This document shows positions 1 through 10,062 of a DNA stretch of 64,000 nt, piece by piece; the stretch's first letter is position 1, and every line of letters starts with the position of its first letter. The stretch spans positions 77,001 through 141,000 of the forward strand of contig NC_085922.1 in the NCBI RefSeq assembly GCF_035222485.1, written 5' to 3'. The notes beneath the pieces were generated by a model. It was not told the DNA's origin and made no database searches. It worked only from the letters and a program-made list of their open reading frames with translations. The translations under genes and the position numbers were made by a program. The DNA comes from Podospora pseudoanserina (lineage: Eukaryota > Ascomycota > Sordariomycetes > Sordariales > Podosporaceae).

Positions 1-562
1 CAAGAATTCAGAGTCGCGAAGGGCGCGGCCAAACTTGACAGGTTCAGACCTGGTCCTGCCGCATGTGGGTAAATCTGAAGTGGTGTCGCCCATGATGACT
101 TGGTGTTTGACTGGGATGCTCGGAGTACTAGGAATGAAGCAGTTCAGATCAGGGTGGACAATATAATAAGCATGCCCTAATAACTCGTCAAATGGATTGG
201 TTGTCATGAGTCAAGGATGACTCGACGTCAAATAGTGAAACCCTTGCACATGGATCCTCAACTGATCTACACCCCCACTTGCCCGGTCAACGGTTTAGGC
301 CAAGTTGGTACCACATCTCCCCACACTGGACTTGCATCGTGCATAACTTGGATAATAACGTGATACCGATTGTATTCCAAAGGGCGGACTCTTCACAGTG
401 TCCCATGTCCCGGTGTGGGGACGCCGTCAGTCGGCTAGAAAGGGGTTTGTGTTCACAAACTAGCAAGCCGTGGCCAGCCGAGCAACCCTTCAACATGAAA
501 AAAGACCACTCAGGCTCGGCTACGCTTCCGAATACCAAGGCAACCAAAACCCCTCACTTGGT
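1..562. other. gene-free left edge
   Basis: No reading frame here has family features or splice structure. The segment is the 3' flank of the PEBP-like gene, which ends at 563 on the minus strand. Nothing else is recognised. Confidence 0.5.
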
Positions 563-1479
563 TCACTGCTTCTTGTTTTGAGCATAGAAGAAATTGGCAC
601 CTGAAAGATATCATGAGCGACTGCTGTGGCAGGTAAGGTATGGCGTTACTTTGGTTGGAAAAATGACTCACCAACAGGAACAAGCCCATTCTCTGCAGCC
701 CATTCTCTGACCCCTTTCGTGTCTTTGTCTTCATCATTGCCAACGTCATATCCCCAATGCTTTCTTGCACTCGGCCGCGACAAGTGTAGCTTTTCAGTAG
801 TACCGTTGGCAGGGGCAAATGCCAACAGAACATACCGATGTTTCCCAGTCTTCTCGGGTGGTGATGGAGGCTTGTACCCCATGATCTCATCAGAAAAGGT
901 AGGGCTAATCCCAGATGAGGTCGGCACGCCTATTGCGATCCAATGGCAAAACTCGGACCATTTCGGATCATCGCGCGATGGAGCATCCGGATCCGTCATG
1001 GCGATAACGTAAGTAACGCCTTTCTTCCAGAGGGTAGGCTTGGACGCCATCAGTTTTACTGAAGGAGCTGATTCGAGCAAGGAAGGTTCGAGGGTGTTGC
1101 CAAGGTCGGCGTGAGTGTGATGATGGGAAGACCATGTGGCGTTCATCAAAAGTGAAGGAAGAAAATCGTCAATGACTATGGTGAAGCTCAGCATCTACCC
1201 TGGTGATCAACATGAGCTCTGATAATATAAACTTACCAGTAGGGATGATTTCGGCATCCTGGAGCCTACGGTGTAGTACCTCACGTTAGTTTGGTCATCT
1301 AGGAGCAAGTAGTCAAACATATCGTACGCTTTCTGTACATCGTCTTGGGTGTTCCAGATACTATTACCGGTCTTCGGGAGAGGATGCTGCTCGTTGACAA
1401 TAACAATTGCCCCAGCAGCAAACTGTCCAATGAGTATAAAGAGGTGCAATAGGAGGCTGTAAAATGTCATAATGGTCAT
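563..1479 (-). CDS. secreted phosphatidylethanolamine-binding (PEBP/TFS1-like) protein
   Basis: Four exons fit: 1479-1328, 1265-1237, 1175-672 and 600-563, giving 240 aa. Splicing joins QKALQ to DAEIIPT and then VIDDFLPS, a continuous PEBP N-terminal block, and the last exon adds ANFFYAQNKKQ. Donors are GTACGA, GTAAGT and GTGAGT; the first intron holds a CTAAC branch site. The PEBP ligand-pocket motif DPDAPSRDDPKW lies near residues 122-133, followed by CHWI and a GKHRYVLLAF strand. Residues 1-20 are hydrophobic and look like a signal peptide, so the protein is probably secreted or vacuolar. PEBP proteins bind lipids or inhibit proteases such as carboxypeptidase Y; the actual target is unknown. 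An upstream in-frame ATG at 1548 exists, but 1479 places the signal peptide at the N-terminus. Confidence 0.85.
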
Positions 1480-1935
1480 TTCTCTGCTTGGTGCAAAATC
1501 CTGAAGTGAGCTGGACACGAGGTAGATACCTAGAATGAATGCACACACCTACCTACATAAAGCTCAGTTGAGCAGTGGACCCAAAATGATGTCACCATTT
1601 CTACCTTAGCTGCATCACCCCAGCCCCACCTCCAACAGAACTGTATGCAACTGCCAAAATAAACTGCAAACGCTGGTGATTTTCCCCACTTCTCATGGTA
1701 CATTTACACATGAAGGATATGAGCAAGCTCAAGTACACAAATGCCATGACTTTCATTACCTCATACCTCATGTGTAATTATCGATGAAGAGTGATCTTCT
1801 CTGTGATACCTATGCAACTCTATAGGTAGGTGCGGCGGTAGCCCGCGCTCATCTAATCATTCCTCGCAATAGAAAGCATCCTCTTATTGTGAATAGCCTT
1901 GGCCAAACATATATGTGCCCACATGCACCGTCCAT
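1480..1935. other. intergenic region
   Basis: This holds the 5' flank of the PEBP-like gene and the 3' flank of the cysteine-rich protein. It contains copies of the ACCTACC/TAGGTAGG motif near 1548 and 1824. No gene is seen. Confidence 0.5.
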
Positions 1936-2230
1936 TTAGTGGGGACCAGGCTCGCAGTCGGGAGCGTAGATGGCCTCTGTCAACACTGTTAGAACATGCA
2001 TAAGTAAAGGCAGCAGGAGGAGAAGGCGTACTGCACTTGGCATCGCAGTCCTTGTTACATTGAACAACATCGGGGACGTTGACGCATATCTTGTAGAGGC
2101 AATCTGAGATGCAGGTCCAGAAAGCCTCAGGAAGCTTAACGCAAGGAAGCTGGTCCTGCGGAGCCGGAGCCGGAGCAGCAGCGGCAGTGATGGCAAAGGC
2201 AAGGACCCCGAATGATATGGCGAAGCGCAT
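1936..2230 (-). CDS. small secreted eight-cysteine protein
   Basis: Two exons (2230-2032 and 1976-1936) encode 79 aa. The intron begins GTACGC, has a CTAAC branch site and ends in ACAG. Without splicing the frame runs into non-homologous sequence, while the spliced form ends neatly in PDCEPGPH. Residues 1-19 form a signal peptide ending in an alanine run, followed by a short Pro/Ala segment. The mature part of about 60 residues holds eight cysteines, an even number consistent with four disulfides. I do not recognise the family. It looks like a small cysteine-rich secreted, effector-like protein; role unknown. The start at 2230 is chosen because the signal peptide follows at once; an upstream in-frame ATG at 2335 adds a non-signal-like stretch. 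Confidence 0.7.
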
Positions 2231-4051
2231 CTTGGGCGTAGAGATTGTGGATTGTTTGTTGGCTGATGAGTTCAATGTAGTAGGTTGTCGAGAGGGGAAA
2301 ACAGCCGCATGTAGTGCTTGAAATAGTTGGCCCAAGGAGCAGGAGCAACCGCAGACTTTGGGGAGGTGAATTACCTAACCCAAAATAGTTGCTCCCGTGA
2401 TGGAGCGCTGCATCCCAAGTTCTGATATCTTTTTAGGATGTGTTTCCGACTTTGACCCTCCTGACTTGAGTTAAGTGGGGTAATGATAGTAAGGGAATTG
2501 CCGTGCATATCCGCCCATCACATGCTTCTTATCATCAGTAGAAATGACTGCGTCCCACATACTAATAACCTGCTAGCATACCTACCCCTTCGGTGACGAA
2601 TGCCCCAGGTCAGTTCGGGCCCGGGCCACGATCAGGGTGATATTCGCACATCAAAGCGGATTTAAATGAAGTAGTTACCTACCTAGGCGAGCAGTCATGT
2701 ATTATTCTCTTCTGATTGAAAATTTCAACTGTTTCTGAGCTAGACCTTCATCTCCCACGCACAGCAACACTATTGCCAACTGTATTGCTTGATACCTATC
2801 CACCCGGCCTTTTCTATTTTTTAGTTTTTACTGTTATGTACACACAGCTATACTATTTTCTTCCTCATCATAGTTATTTATCTCATCTCGTTATATATTT
2901 TCTATCTACAAGCCTGGTTGCTATATCGGGTTCGGTTACCAACCTCCCTTTCCTCTTTTCTTTCTCCTTAAACGACAATGCATTTATACCACAGCTTACC
3001 TTGCCCCCATTTACCAGCACCACCAAATTTCTGCGGCCTGTCTCTCTACCATGCTTAAAGATGTCAAGAGTACCTAGTCATCCTCACTGATGCTGGTACA
3101 GAAAGGGCTGCTACTGTTTATCAAAAAAAAGTCTATAGTAGCTCTACAAATCGAGGTGTACAGTTGCAAGCGTCCCAATGGGAAGAAGCCCGCATCTGTT
3201 TTACATCTTATTACCTACTTAAGTGCCATACCTTGCAGCCTTACCGGATATTACCACAACACTGCCACTCTATACTCATCAAGCGACAACAATTGCTTCT
3301 CGCTCCAGCTCGACCGTCATGACAGTCTCGGACACAACAGATCCAAATCGTATCTTCTTCACTGAGTTGAACCATACTCCTATCGCTCTGTCTTCCACTC
3401 ATTGTGGCGCCTTTCACCAAGCTAAAGTTCGACCAGAGAATGGTCGCTTCTTTGCGGTATTTCAGGGGCTGGCATTGTGTCTTTACTTGGGGTGTATTCA
3501 GTTACCGTGGGTGGCATTGCTGCCGCGCAAAATACTGGAAAATCTGCCAGCCATGTCAAGCTTTCCTGTTTTGGATGACTCTCACAAGTCTCAGGGTGAT
3601 GATCGTGATGTTGCAGTGCGGGATGTGATAGAGCTGGGTGCAAGGATGCAGTCCGGGCTCTGAAGGGGAGGCACATGTACCTGAGAAGATCAGCTGAGGT
3701 AGGTCCTCATACAAATAGCGCACACCATCCAACATTGTACAGAGTTCATGATTGCATTGCTTTTTCGCACGCCCCCTGAACGCCTGGCGAGAGGTAAAGC
3801 AGGCAAAAACATCGATGGCAGCCATCCAATATCACCCCTGTAATCTAGATCATTTTGTTGGTTGGTCTTTCCACTCGAGCGAGCGACAACGGGATGATGT
3901 TGGGGCTCTTTTGGCCCAGCATGCATCATCCGTTTAAGCCACATCATTGGTGCGGAACCAGACTGACTGTTTACATACCCACATTTAAATACAAGGCCTC
4001 ACTCATTCTCTCCTGCTTCCCATCCTCTTCCCGTCATGTCTGTGGTTGACC
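2231..4051. other. gene-free stretch with TA-rich segment
   Basis: About 1.8 kb without a recognisable gene. The part from about 2760 to 3250 is T- and TA-rich compared with its surroundings, which could mean an old repeat-induced-point-mutated repeat. One frame stays open over about 3075-3230 but matches no family I know. No terminal repeats are visible. Confidence 0.4.
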
Positions 4052-5141
4052 ATGGCAACCTCGGTGCTCTCACTCTCATCATCAAAAGCACGCTCCATAT
4101 CGAAGATGGCTCCCAGTACGCCTGACGCCAAACGTCGTGTCAAGATAAGAACCACTGACCACCTCATTCCGCCGCTCGTGGGTTGCCCTTGATCCTCACA
4201 GCTGCAATTTTGCTAGCCTACGCCATCAATCCGACCCAGCCAAGTCCAATTTATCCATTCATCCTTCCATCCTATAAGCTGGGAGATGGCTTCACTCCAG
4301 CGCAGTACGGCAAAGGCCCCCGTGACATCGCGTTTGTCATCTTCTACACCGTTTTCCTTACCTTTACACGCGAGTTCTGCATGCAAGAGATCTTCAACCC
4401 CCTCACCCTCAAATGTGGCATACTCTCACGCGCCAAACGAGCGCGCTTCGCCGAAAACATGTACACAGCCCTGCACATCGCCATCATCGGACCCTGGGGG
4501 ATGTATCTCATGCATCGCACCCCAGTCTGGTACTTTGACACGCACGGAATGTACGAGGGTTTCCCGCACCGCACCCACGAGGCAGGGTTCAAGTGTTATT
4601 ACCTCCTCCAGGCCGCCTTCTGGATGTAGCAGGCCGTGGTGATGGTGTTGGGCTTGGAAGCTCGCCGCAAGGATTTCAACCAGCTCATCGGACACCACGT
4701 CGTCACGGTGGCGCTTGCGGCGTTGAGTTACCGGTTTCATTTTGCATATATGGGTACCGCGGTCTACATTACTCACGACATCAGCGACTTTTTCCCTTCG
4801 CTATCAAAATCGCTAAACTACGTGGAGAGCAAGGCGCAGGGCTGGTCGTTTGGGCTGTGTATCGTCATGTGGATTTACTTGCGGCACTACATCAACTTGC
4901 GGATCTTGTACTCGATGCTGCCTGGGGGGAGTTCAGCACTGTTGGGCCGTATGTGATGGATTGTGAGGCTGGACAGTACAAGTCCCCGCTGGCGAACGTC
5001 ACCACATTTAGTCTGTTGGCTTTGTTACAGTCGTTGAATATGTTTTGGTTGTATTGTTTGTTTAGGAGCGCTTACAAGTGTGTTGTTCTTGGGGTGGCAA
5101 AGGATGACAGGTCTGAGGCTGAGGATGAGAGGGAAGGATGA
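4052..5141 (+). pseudogene. decayed ceramide synthase (LAG1/LAC1 family, TLC domain)
   Basis: The translated pieces follow a fungal sphingosine N-acyltransferase in order. There is an N-terminal segment from the ATG at 4052, a first helix (ILLAYAINPTQPS), the TLC region, and the Lag1 motif around HHVVTVALAALSYRFHF with YITHDISDFF. A C-terminal membrane segment (LLALLQSLNMFWLYCLF) closes it. Intact enzymes acylate long-chain bases to ceramide in the ER. This copy is broken three times. The frame changes near 4180 in a GGG run. A TAG at 4627-4629 stands where FWMQQA is expected, so a CAG became TAG. The frame changes again near 4925 in a GGGGGG run. The reading of the pieces is secure; whether the G-run changes are real or assembly errors cannot be told here. 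It is probably a redundant paralogue. Confidence 0.85.
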
Positions 5142-5897
5142 TACGTCGGTGACAGAGGTGGGCAACAACAGACCGACTCAAGGGTTGGCGCATAGGAAGG
5201 GTGGGCGTCCAGAGTACAGATGATGCTTACAGTGTATACCTGAGCATCATGTGGCTTCATGTTGGTACGAAGCTGGGATAGGTACACAGGTTGATCGAAT
5301 CAAGAGTGCTTGGAATGTGATATTTCAGGGTTTGAAAAGGACTTGCATCGAGGTGGTCCTGTGAAAGTTCTCATCACAAGAAGGCTTCACATGTGTTCAT
5401 AATCATGTCAATCACCGTTACCTGACTCTATTTTTACGTCCAACTAACCCATTTCCGTCTCTTTTGCTTTTCTTTCGGCACCCGGGTGATTTGTGGCTCC
5501 AGCAGCCAACCAAAACTACAAAGTGCCTATTGCCTTGGCAGCAGCTCTAGTTCAACGCCCGCTAAACCCTTCCCAAGAAGAGGTACCGAAGACTACCCTC
5601 ACCGTGGGATTCACTGCACGTTTCCCGCTTCTTCTGCAGTTCTGGGAGCGGTTTCGGCACGTCTGCCATACCAAAGCCGAGCCCGCACCATCTTACTCTA
5701 GGCTAGGGAGGTGGGACGTTGGTTGCATTTTCTGGGGAGGGGTTACAGCGGACCCCCCCCAGCCCCTGTCAATAGCCTCACGGATGATACTGATGATGCC
5801 TTCAACTTGGGGTATATAACAGCGTTGCGGCTTACACCTGGCTTCTAGATAGCTCATCCTCACTTTCACCCTCTCGGCCACAGCAGAAGGAGGAGAA
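5142..5897. other. intergenic region upstream of the beta-propeller gene
   Basis: No convincing gene. Short open frames at 5486-5820 lack family features. It contains the promoter of the gene starting at 5898. Confidence 0.5.
5813..5819 (+). promoter_or_regulatory. TATA box of the beta-propeller gene
   Basis: TATATAA lies 79 nt before the ATG at 5898, a normal distance for a fungal core promoter. Confidence 0.5.
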
Positions 5898-6950
5898 ATG
5901 AAGCCGTCACGATTTCCCTTCGCCCTCCTCCCCCTTGCCGCCGCCGCCAGGGGAGGAAGTTTCCGTGGCCTCTCCCACATCGCCACAGAAATCTTCTCCT
6001 TCCCCCCCACCAACCCGATCTTCATCGAAAACCTCTTCGTCCTCCCCGACGCCCGCCTCCTCCTCACCTCCTTTGTCCACTTCGGCCCAGATACCAACTC
6101 ACCGCTCCACATCCTCAACCCTGTCACCTCCTCCGTCTCGGTGGTGACCACCCTCCCCAACTCCACCTCCCAGACCGGCATCGCCAAGTTATCCGGCACA
6201 AACCGCTACGCCGTCACCGCTGGAATCCTCGGGGACAACTTTGAGTTTTTGAACAACACGGTCAACGTGTACGTCGTGTCGCTGGGGTGGGACGCGTCGA
6301 GCGCGACGGTGGTGGATACAATCCCCGTTCCCGGGGTCATTAGTGCGAACGGGCTCGTGGCGGTGGGGAATGTCGTTCTCAGCGCCGACTCCCGGGGCGG
6401 GAGGATCTTGAGGGTCGACACCGTCACCCGGACGAGCAGCGTCGCTTTTGCGGACCCGTTGCTGTTTGGGGACCCGGCAAACGTGAGCGGGTCTCTGGGG
6501 ATCACGGGGGTGAACGGGCTGTTTCTCAAGCGGCACGGCGGGCAGAGATGGGTGTATTTCACCAATAGTGCGAGGGGGGTTTACGGACGGTTCAAGGTTA
6601 ACAGTTTGGGGTATAAAGTCGGGAGGATGGAGGTGTTGATGACGGCAACGAGCGATGATCCTGTTGGGTTTACGAACTCGCTGGATGACTTGGTGGTGGA
6701 TGGGGATACGGATGGTTATATTGCCTGGCAGGATCGGTCGTTGCTCAAGGTGAAGCGATACAACAACGGGACCACTGCGCAGACGGTTGTTCTCGGGCCT
6801 GGGGGTGTTGCAACTGGAAATACGGGCATCACATTGAAGACGCCCACGTCCGTTGCTCTGGGCCTTGACGGGGGTCACATTTATGTTGGAACAGGAGGTG
6901 CTGTAGCCGGAAATCTGACCGGAGGACAGGTGGTCAAGGTTACGATCTAA
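5898..6950 (+). CDS. secreted six-bladed beta-propeller (SMP-30/gluconolactonase-like) protein
   Basis: A single 350-aa frame without introns. Residues 1-19 are a signal peptide (LLPLAAAARG at the end). The rest shows repeated blade-like strands with TolB/SMP-30-type turns, such as VISANGLVAVGNVVLSADS and DLVVDGDTDGYIAW. The C-terminal SVALGLDGGHIYVGTGG is typical of the last blade in the fungal SMP-30/gluconolactonase/LRE-like family. Members are calcium-dependent lactonases or of unknown activity, so substrate cannot be assigned. Secretion is inferred from the signal peptide. It lies 425 bp before a cytochrome P450 on the same strand, but nothing shows they work together. Confidence 0.8.
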   Translation: MKPSRFPFALLPLAAAARGGSFRGLSHIATEIFSFPPTNPIFIENLFVLPDARLLLTSFVHFGPDTNSPLHILNPVTSSVSVVTTLPNSTSQTGIAKLSGTNRYAVTAGILGDNFEFLNNTVNVYVVSLGWDASSATVVDTIPVPGVISANGLVAVGNVVLSADSRGGRILRVDTVTRTSSVAFADPLLFGDPANVSGSLGITGVNGLFLKRHGGQRWVYFTNSARGVYGRFKVNSLGYKVGRMEVLMTATSDDPVGFTNSLDDLVVDGDTDGYIAWQDRSLLKVKRYNNGTTAQTVVLGPGGVATGNTGITLKTPTSVALGLDGGHIYVGTGGAVAGNLTGGQVVKVTI

Positions 6951-7375
6951 TTATGAAGATATGGAAATTCACAGAATAGCTGCCAGGTACATGGTGTTTA
7001 TGAGAAATGAATGATAAAACGGCTGAAAATGACATCCTTTAGACAAGTGAGAGTGGCATGACCCGGTTCCCGACGTGCGGAGTAGCTTCCTGGAGGAAAA
7101 AAACCCCAATTGGTCACCACTCAAGCTTGCCGCCAAGAATGCGGGCAAGCTCATGCTGGGGAAATGGATTCATTTACCCGGCATTTGACGACCGTGGAAG
7201 CTGTGATTTCGCCGTCGGTATACACATCCGATCTCCGAGATGGCAGTGTCGGAATGAGGGGGAATGGCATCCAATTGCGGTGCGTTCAGCTGCTTATTAC
7301 GACATGAAACGTCTCGAGTCGTAGGCTCAACACTCTTTTGTTGTCAAGTTTTTTTTTTTTTTTTTTTTTTTCGAA
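6951..7375. other. intergenic region ending in a poly-T tract
   Basis: This is the 3' flank of the propeller gene and 5' flank of the P450. The only notable structure is the T-run at 7349-7371. Confidence 0.5.
7349..7371. repeat. poly-T tract (23 T)
   Basis: An uninterrupted run of 23 T ends four bases before the ATG of the P450 gene. Confidence 0.95.
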
Positions 7376-9274
7376 ATGGCTGGTGAGGAGAGATGTTCCT
7401 TTGACTATCTCAAGATGCTATCAACATTCTTCATTACAGTAGGCCTGGGGTTAGGAATCACATATCTCATCCTCAACTATCCACGTGTGAGTTTCGGCAT
7501 CTGTTCCGCTTGCACATGGTTTCATCCTGCTAACTCAACTAGTTGAAACAAAACTATCACCTCTCCCGCCACCGCTCCTCACTCCCTCCTTCACCACCAA
7601 CCCTCAAAACAGGCATCTCCAAACCCTGGCTCTGGTTCCGAGAACTCCACCAACAATACGGCGACGTAGTCTACCTCCAACTCGGCCCCACGCCCACCAT
7701 CCTTCTAGGTTCAGCTCAAGCAGCATGGGACCTTCTCGAGCGCAAAGGGAGCATCTACTCCAGCCGCCCACGGTTCATCATGGGCCAGGAGCTGCTCTCC
7801 AACAACTTGCGAGGGCTGATGGCTGGGTACAATGATTTCTGGAGAAGATGGAGGAAGCTGCTTCATAGCGGGTTCATGGCGAGACAGTCAGAAAAGTACA
7901 GGTGGATTCAGAGCCTGGAGAGCAAAGTTTTGATGAAAGAGCTGCTCGACAAACCTGAAGGATTTAGGGAGTGGATGGAGCGGTATGCGGCCAGTGTGGT
8001 TGTCATGGTGACGTACGGGAGGAGGGTGACGGACGTGAGGAAGGACGAGGTGGTTGAGATGAACAGGTTGGCGATGGAGAGGTTGACTTTGGTGAAGTAA
8101 TTTTCCCCTATCCCACCTACGAACAGGTTCAGTTAGCTGATCGCATGACAGTATTCCAGGTAAATATGCAGTCGAGCGTTATCCTGCTTTGAAGTACGTC
8201 CCCGCCATTCTTGCCCCTTGGAAGAGAATGGTGTTGGAACAAAGGGAAAAGGACGTTCAGATGTACACCTCGTTGATGAACGATGTCAAGTCTCGAATGG
8301 CCGAGGGAAGATTGCCGGACTGTTTCGCCAAGCACTTATTGGATGAACAAAAAGGACTGGGAATGACCGACCTGGAGGTGGCGTATACGGCAGGAACACC
8401 TTTTGGAGCTGGCGTGGAGACGGTATGTTGTTACCTCTGAACCAGCCCCCTTTTTCCCCTCAAGACTAACCAAACAAAAACAAACAACAGTCCGCAGGAT
8501 CCTTGGCGTCGTTCATGCTTGCTTGTGTCAAATTCGGGCATTCGTTCATCCCAAAAGCCCAAGCTGAGCTCGATGATGTTGTTGGCCGAGACAGAATGCC
8601 CACGTTTGACGACCTGCCGAATCTCCCCTATATCAACGCCATTGTTTCCGAAACCCTCCGCTGGAGACCCATCGCTGTTTTGGGTGGCACCCCACACGCC
8701 ACCACGGCAGATGACTGGTACAAGGGGATGTACATCCCAAAGGGGAGCACCATCATCGCGCCTTTGTGGAGTAGTACGTATCCCTTCTCTGCTGAAGTCT
8801 TTCAAACAGAGCTCATACTAACAATAACAGTCCACCTCAATGAAAAGGACTTCCCTGATCCCCACACTTTTCTCCCAGAGCGTTTCTTGGACAAGGAGAG
8901 GATAGCAGCCTACCCCGGCACAACCGGCCACAGCGCGTTTGGGTGGGGTAGGAGAATTTGTCCGGGGATGCACCTCGGCCAGGCGTCCGTCAGTATCAAC
9001 ATTGCAAGGATACTGTGGGGGTTTGATGTGAAGCCTGCGAATGATGAAAAGACCGGCAAAGAGATCGACGTTGACATGTGAGTGTTCCCTTACCCCCATC
9101 AGAGGTCTGCAAGAAAGGAACTGATGAATGGAAAGATTTGCCTTTTCGGACGGGTTCAACTCTAGCCCGTTGCCGTTTCCCTGCGAGATCAGGCCCCGGT
9201 CGAGCAAGCATGTTGAGGGTATTGAGCGGGAGTATAGGGAGGCTCGTTCCAAGCTCGAGATGTATGAAGTGTGA
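7376..9274 (+). CDS. cytochrome P450 monooxygenase (O-methylsterigmatocystin oxidoreductase-like)
   Basis: Six exons (7376-7486, 7543-8096, 8152-8422, 8491-8773, 8831-9077, 9136-9274) give 534 aa. All introns have GT donors and AG acceptors and keep frame. Residues about 14-36 form the ER membrane anchor (MLSTFFITVGLGLGITYLIL). The I-helix oxygen-activation region is AGTPFGAGVETS, the K-helix ExxR is SETLRWRP, and the haem loop is FGWGRRICPGMHLG with its cysteine ligand. The C-terminus FAFSDGFNSSPLPFPCEI is typical of the fungal OrdA-like group of P450s. The haem loop and ExxR are intact, so it should be active. Substrate is unknown and no biosynthetic cluster partners are next to it. The last intron acceptor (9135, AAG) is the least certain junction. 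Confidence 0.9.
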
Positions 9275-10062
9275 AGTTTGATAGGTACCTTGGCTCAAAT
9301 GAGAAGTAGCCGTCTGTGAAGAAGGCATCAAGTCCGACCCAACAAACATCTGTGTTATCTGTACACCACCGCCTCCTCAGGCCTCTTAACATCCTCCGGC
9401 GCCGTTGTAAAGGCACACTTGCCTAACCCCCCACTCATAGCACATTCTCAGGAAGTGCATGACACACAGCACTGATTGGCTTGCAACAAGTGCAACCGGT
9501 CGACTCAGATACCCGTAAAGTCTTGCGAACGTTGGGGTGCATGTACGGCTGAACTCGTGTTGAACCAGAAACGTTGTCAGCGAGTCGTCGACTTGCTGTT
9601 GCTGCACTGGCAGCGCGCGAAGCGCCGGTGAAAAGATCATTCAGGCAAAACCTGGCCTCGATGCATCAAATTTTGGGTACGGCAGCATGCATATGGGTAG
9701 GTACATGTATCATGTTCAATATTTGGTAAATATATAACGGCCAAACATCTGATTCCCCTCGGTTCCCCAAAGCTTCTATCGAATATCAACTTTGCAAGCC
9801 AACGGCGCCATGCTTGGTGTGTGTGGTATACTGAATGGCGGTAAGAAGTGTAGTATAATGATAGAGAAAGAGACTCGACCTGAATAACAGGCCGTTCGAC
9901 AAGACCAACCGAAAGAATACAGAATAATTGTCCATAGGGACAGTCATCCAAGACTCTGATGACAGTATGTGTGACAATGGACAAGGCCAAATATCCTCCC
10001 TCAACGCCAATCCTAATGCAAGCAAGAGAACACCACTTCCTAATGACAACGTGTAGAAATAT
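9275..10062. other. convergent intergenic region
   Basis: This is the 3' flank of the P450 gene and of the minus-strand Mbp1 gene. No gene is seen. Confidence 0.5.

Noticed and set aside
1200-1236. 37-nt alternative intron in the PEBP-like gene
   Set aside because: The CAG at 1200 puts a stop in frame; the acceptor at 1176 gives the family sequence DAEIIPTVIDDFLPS.
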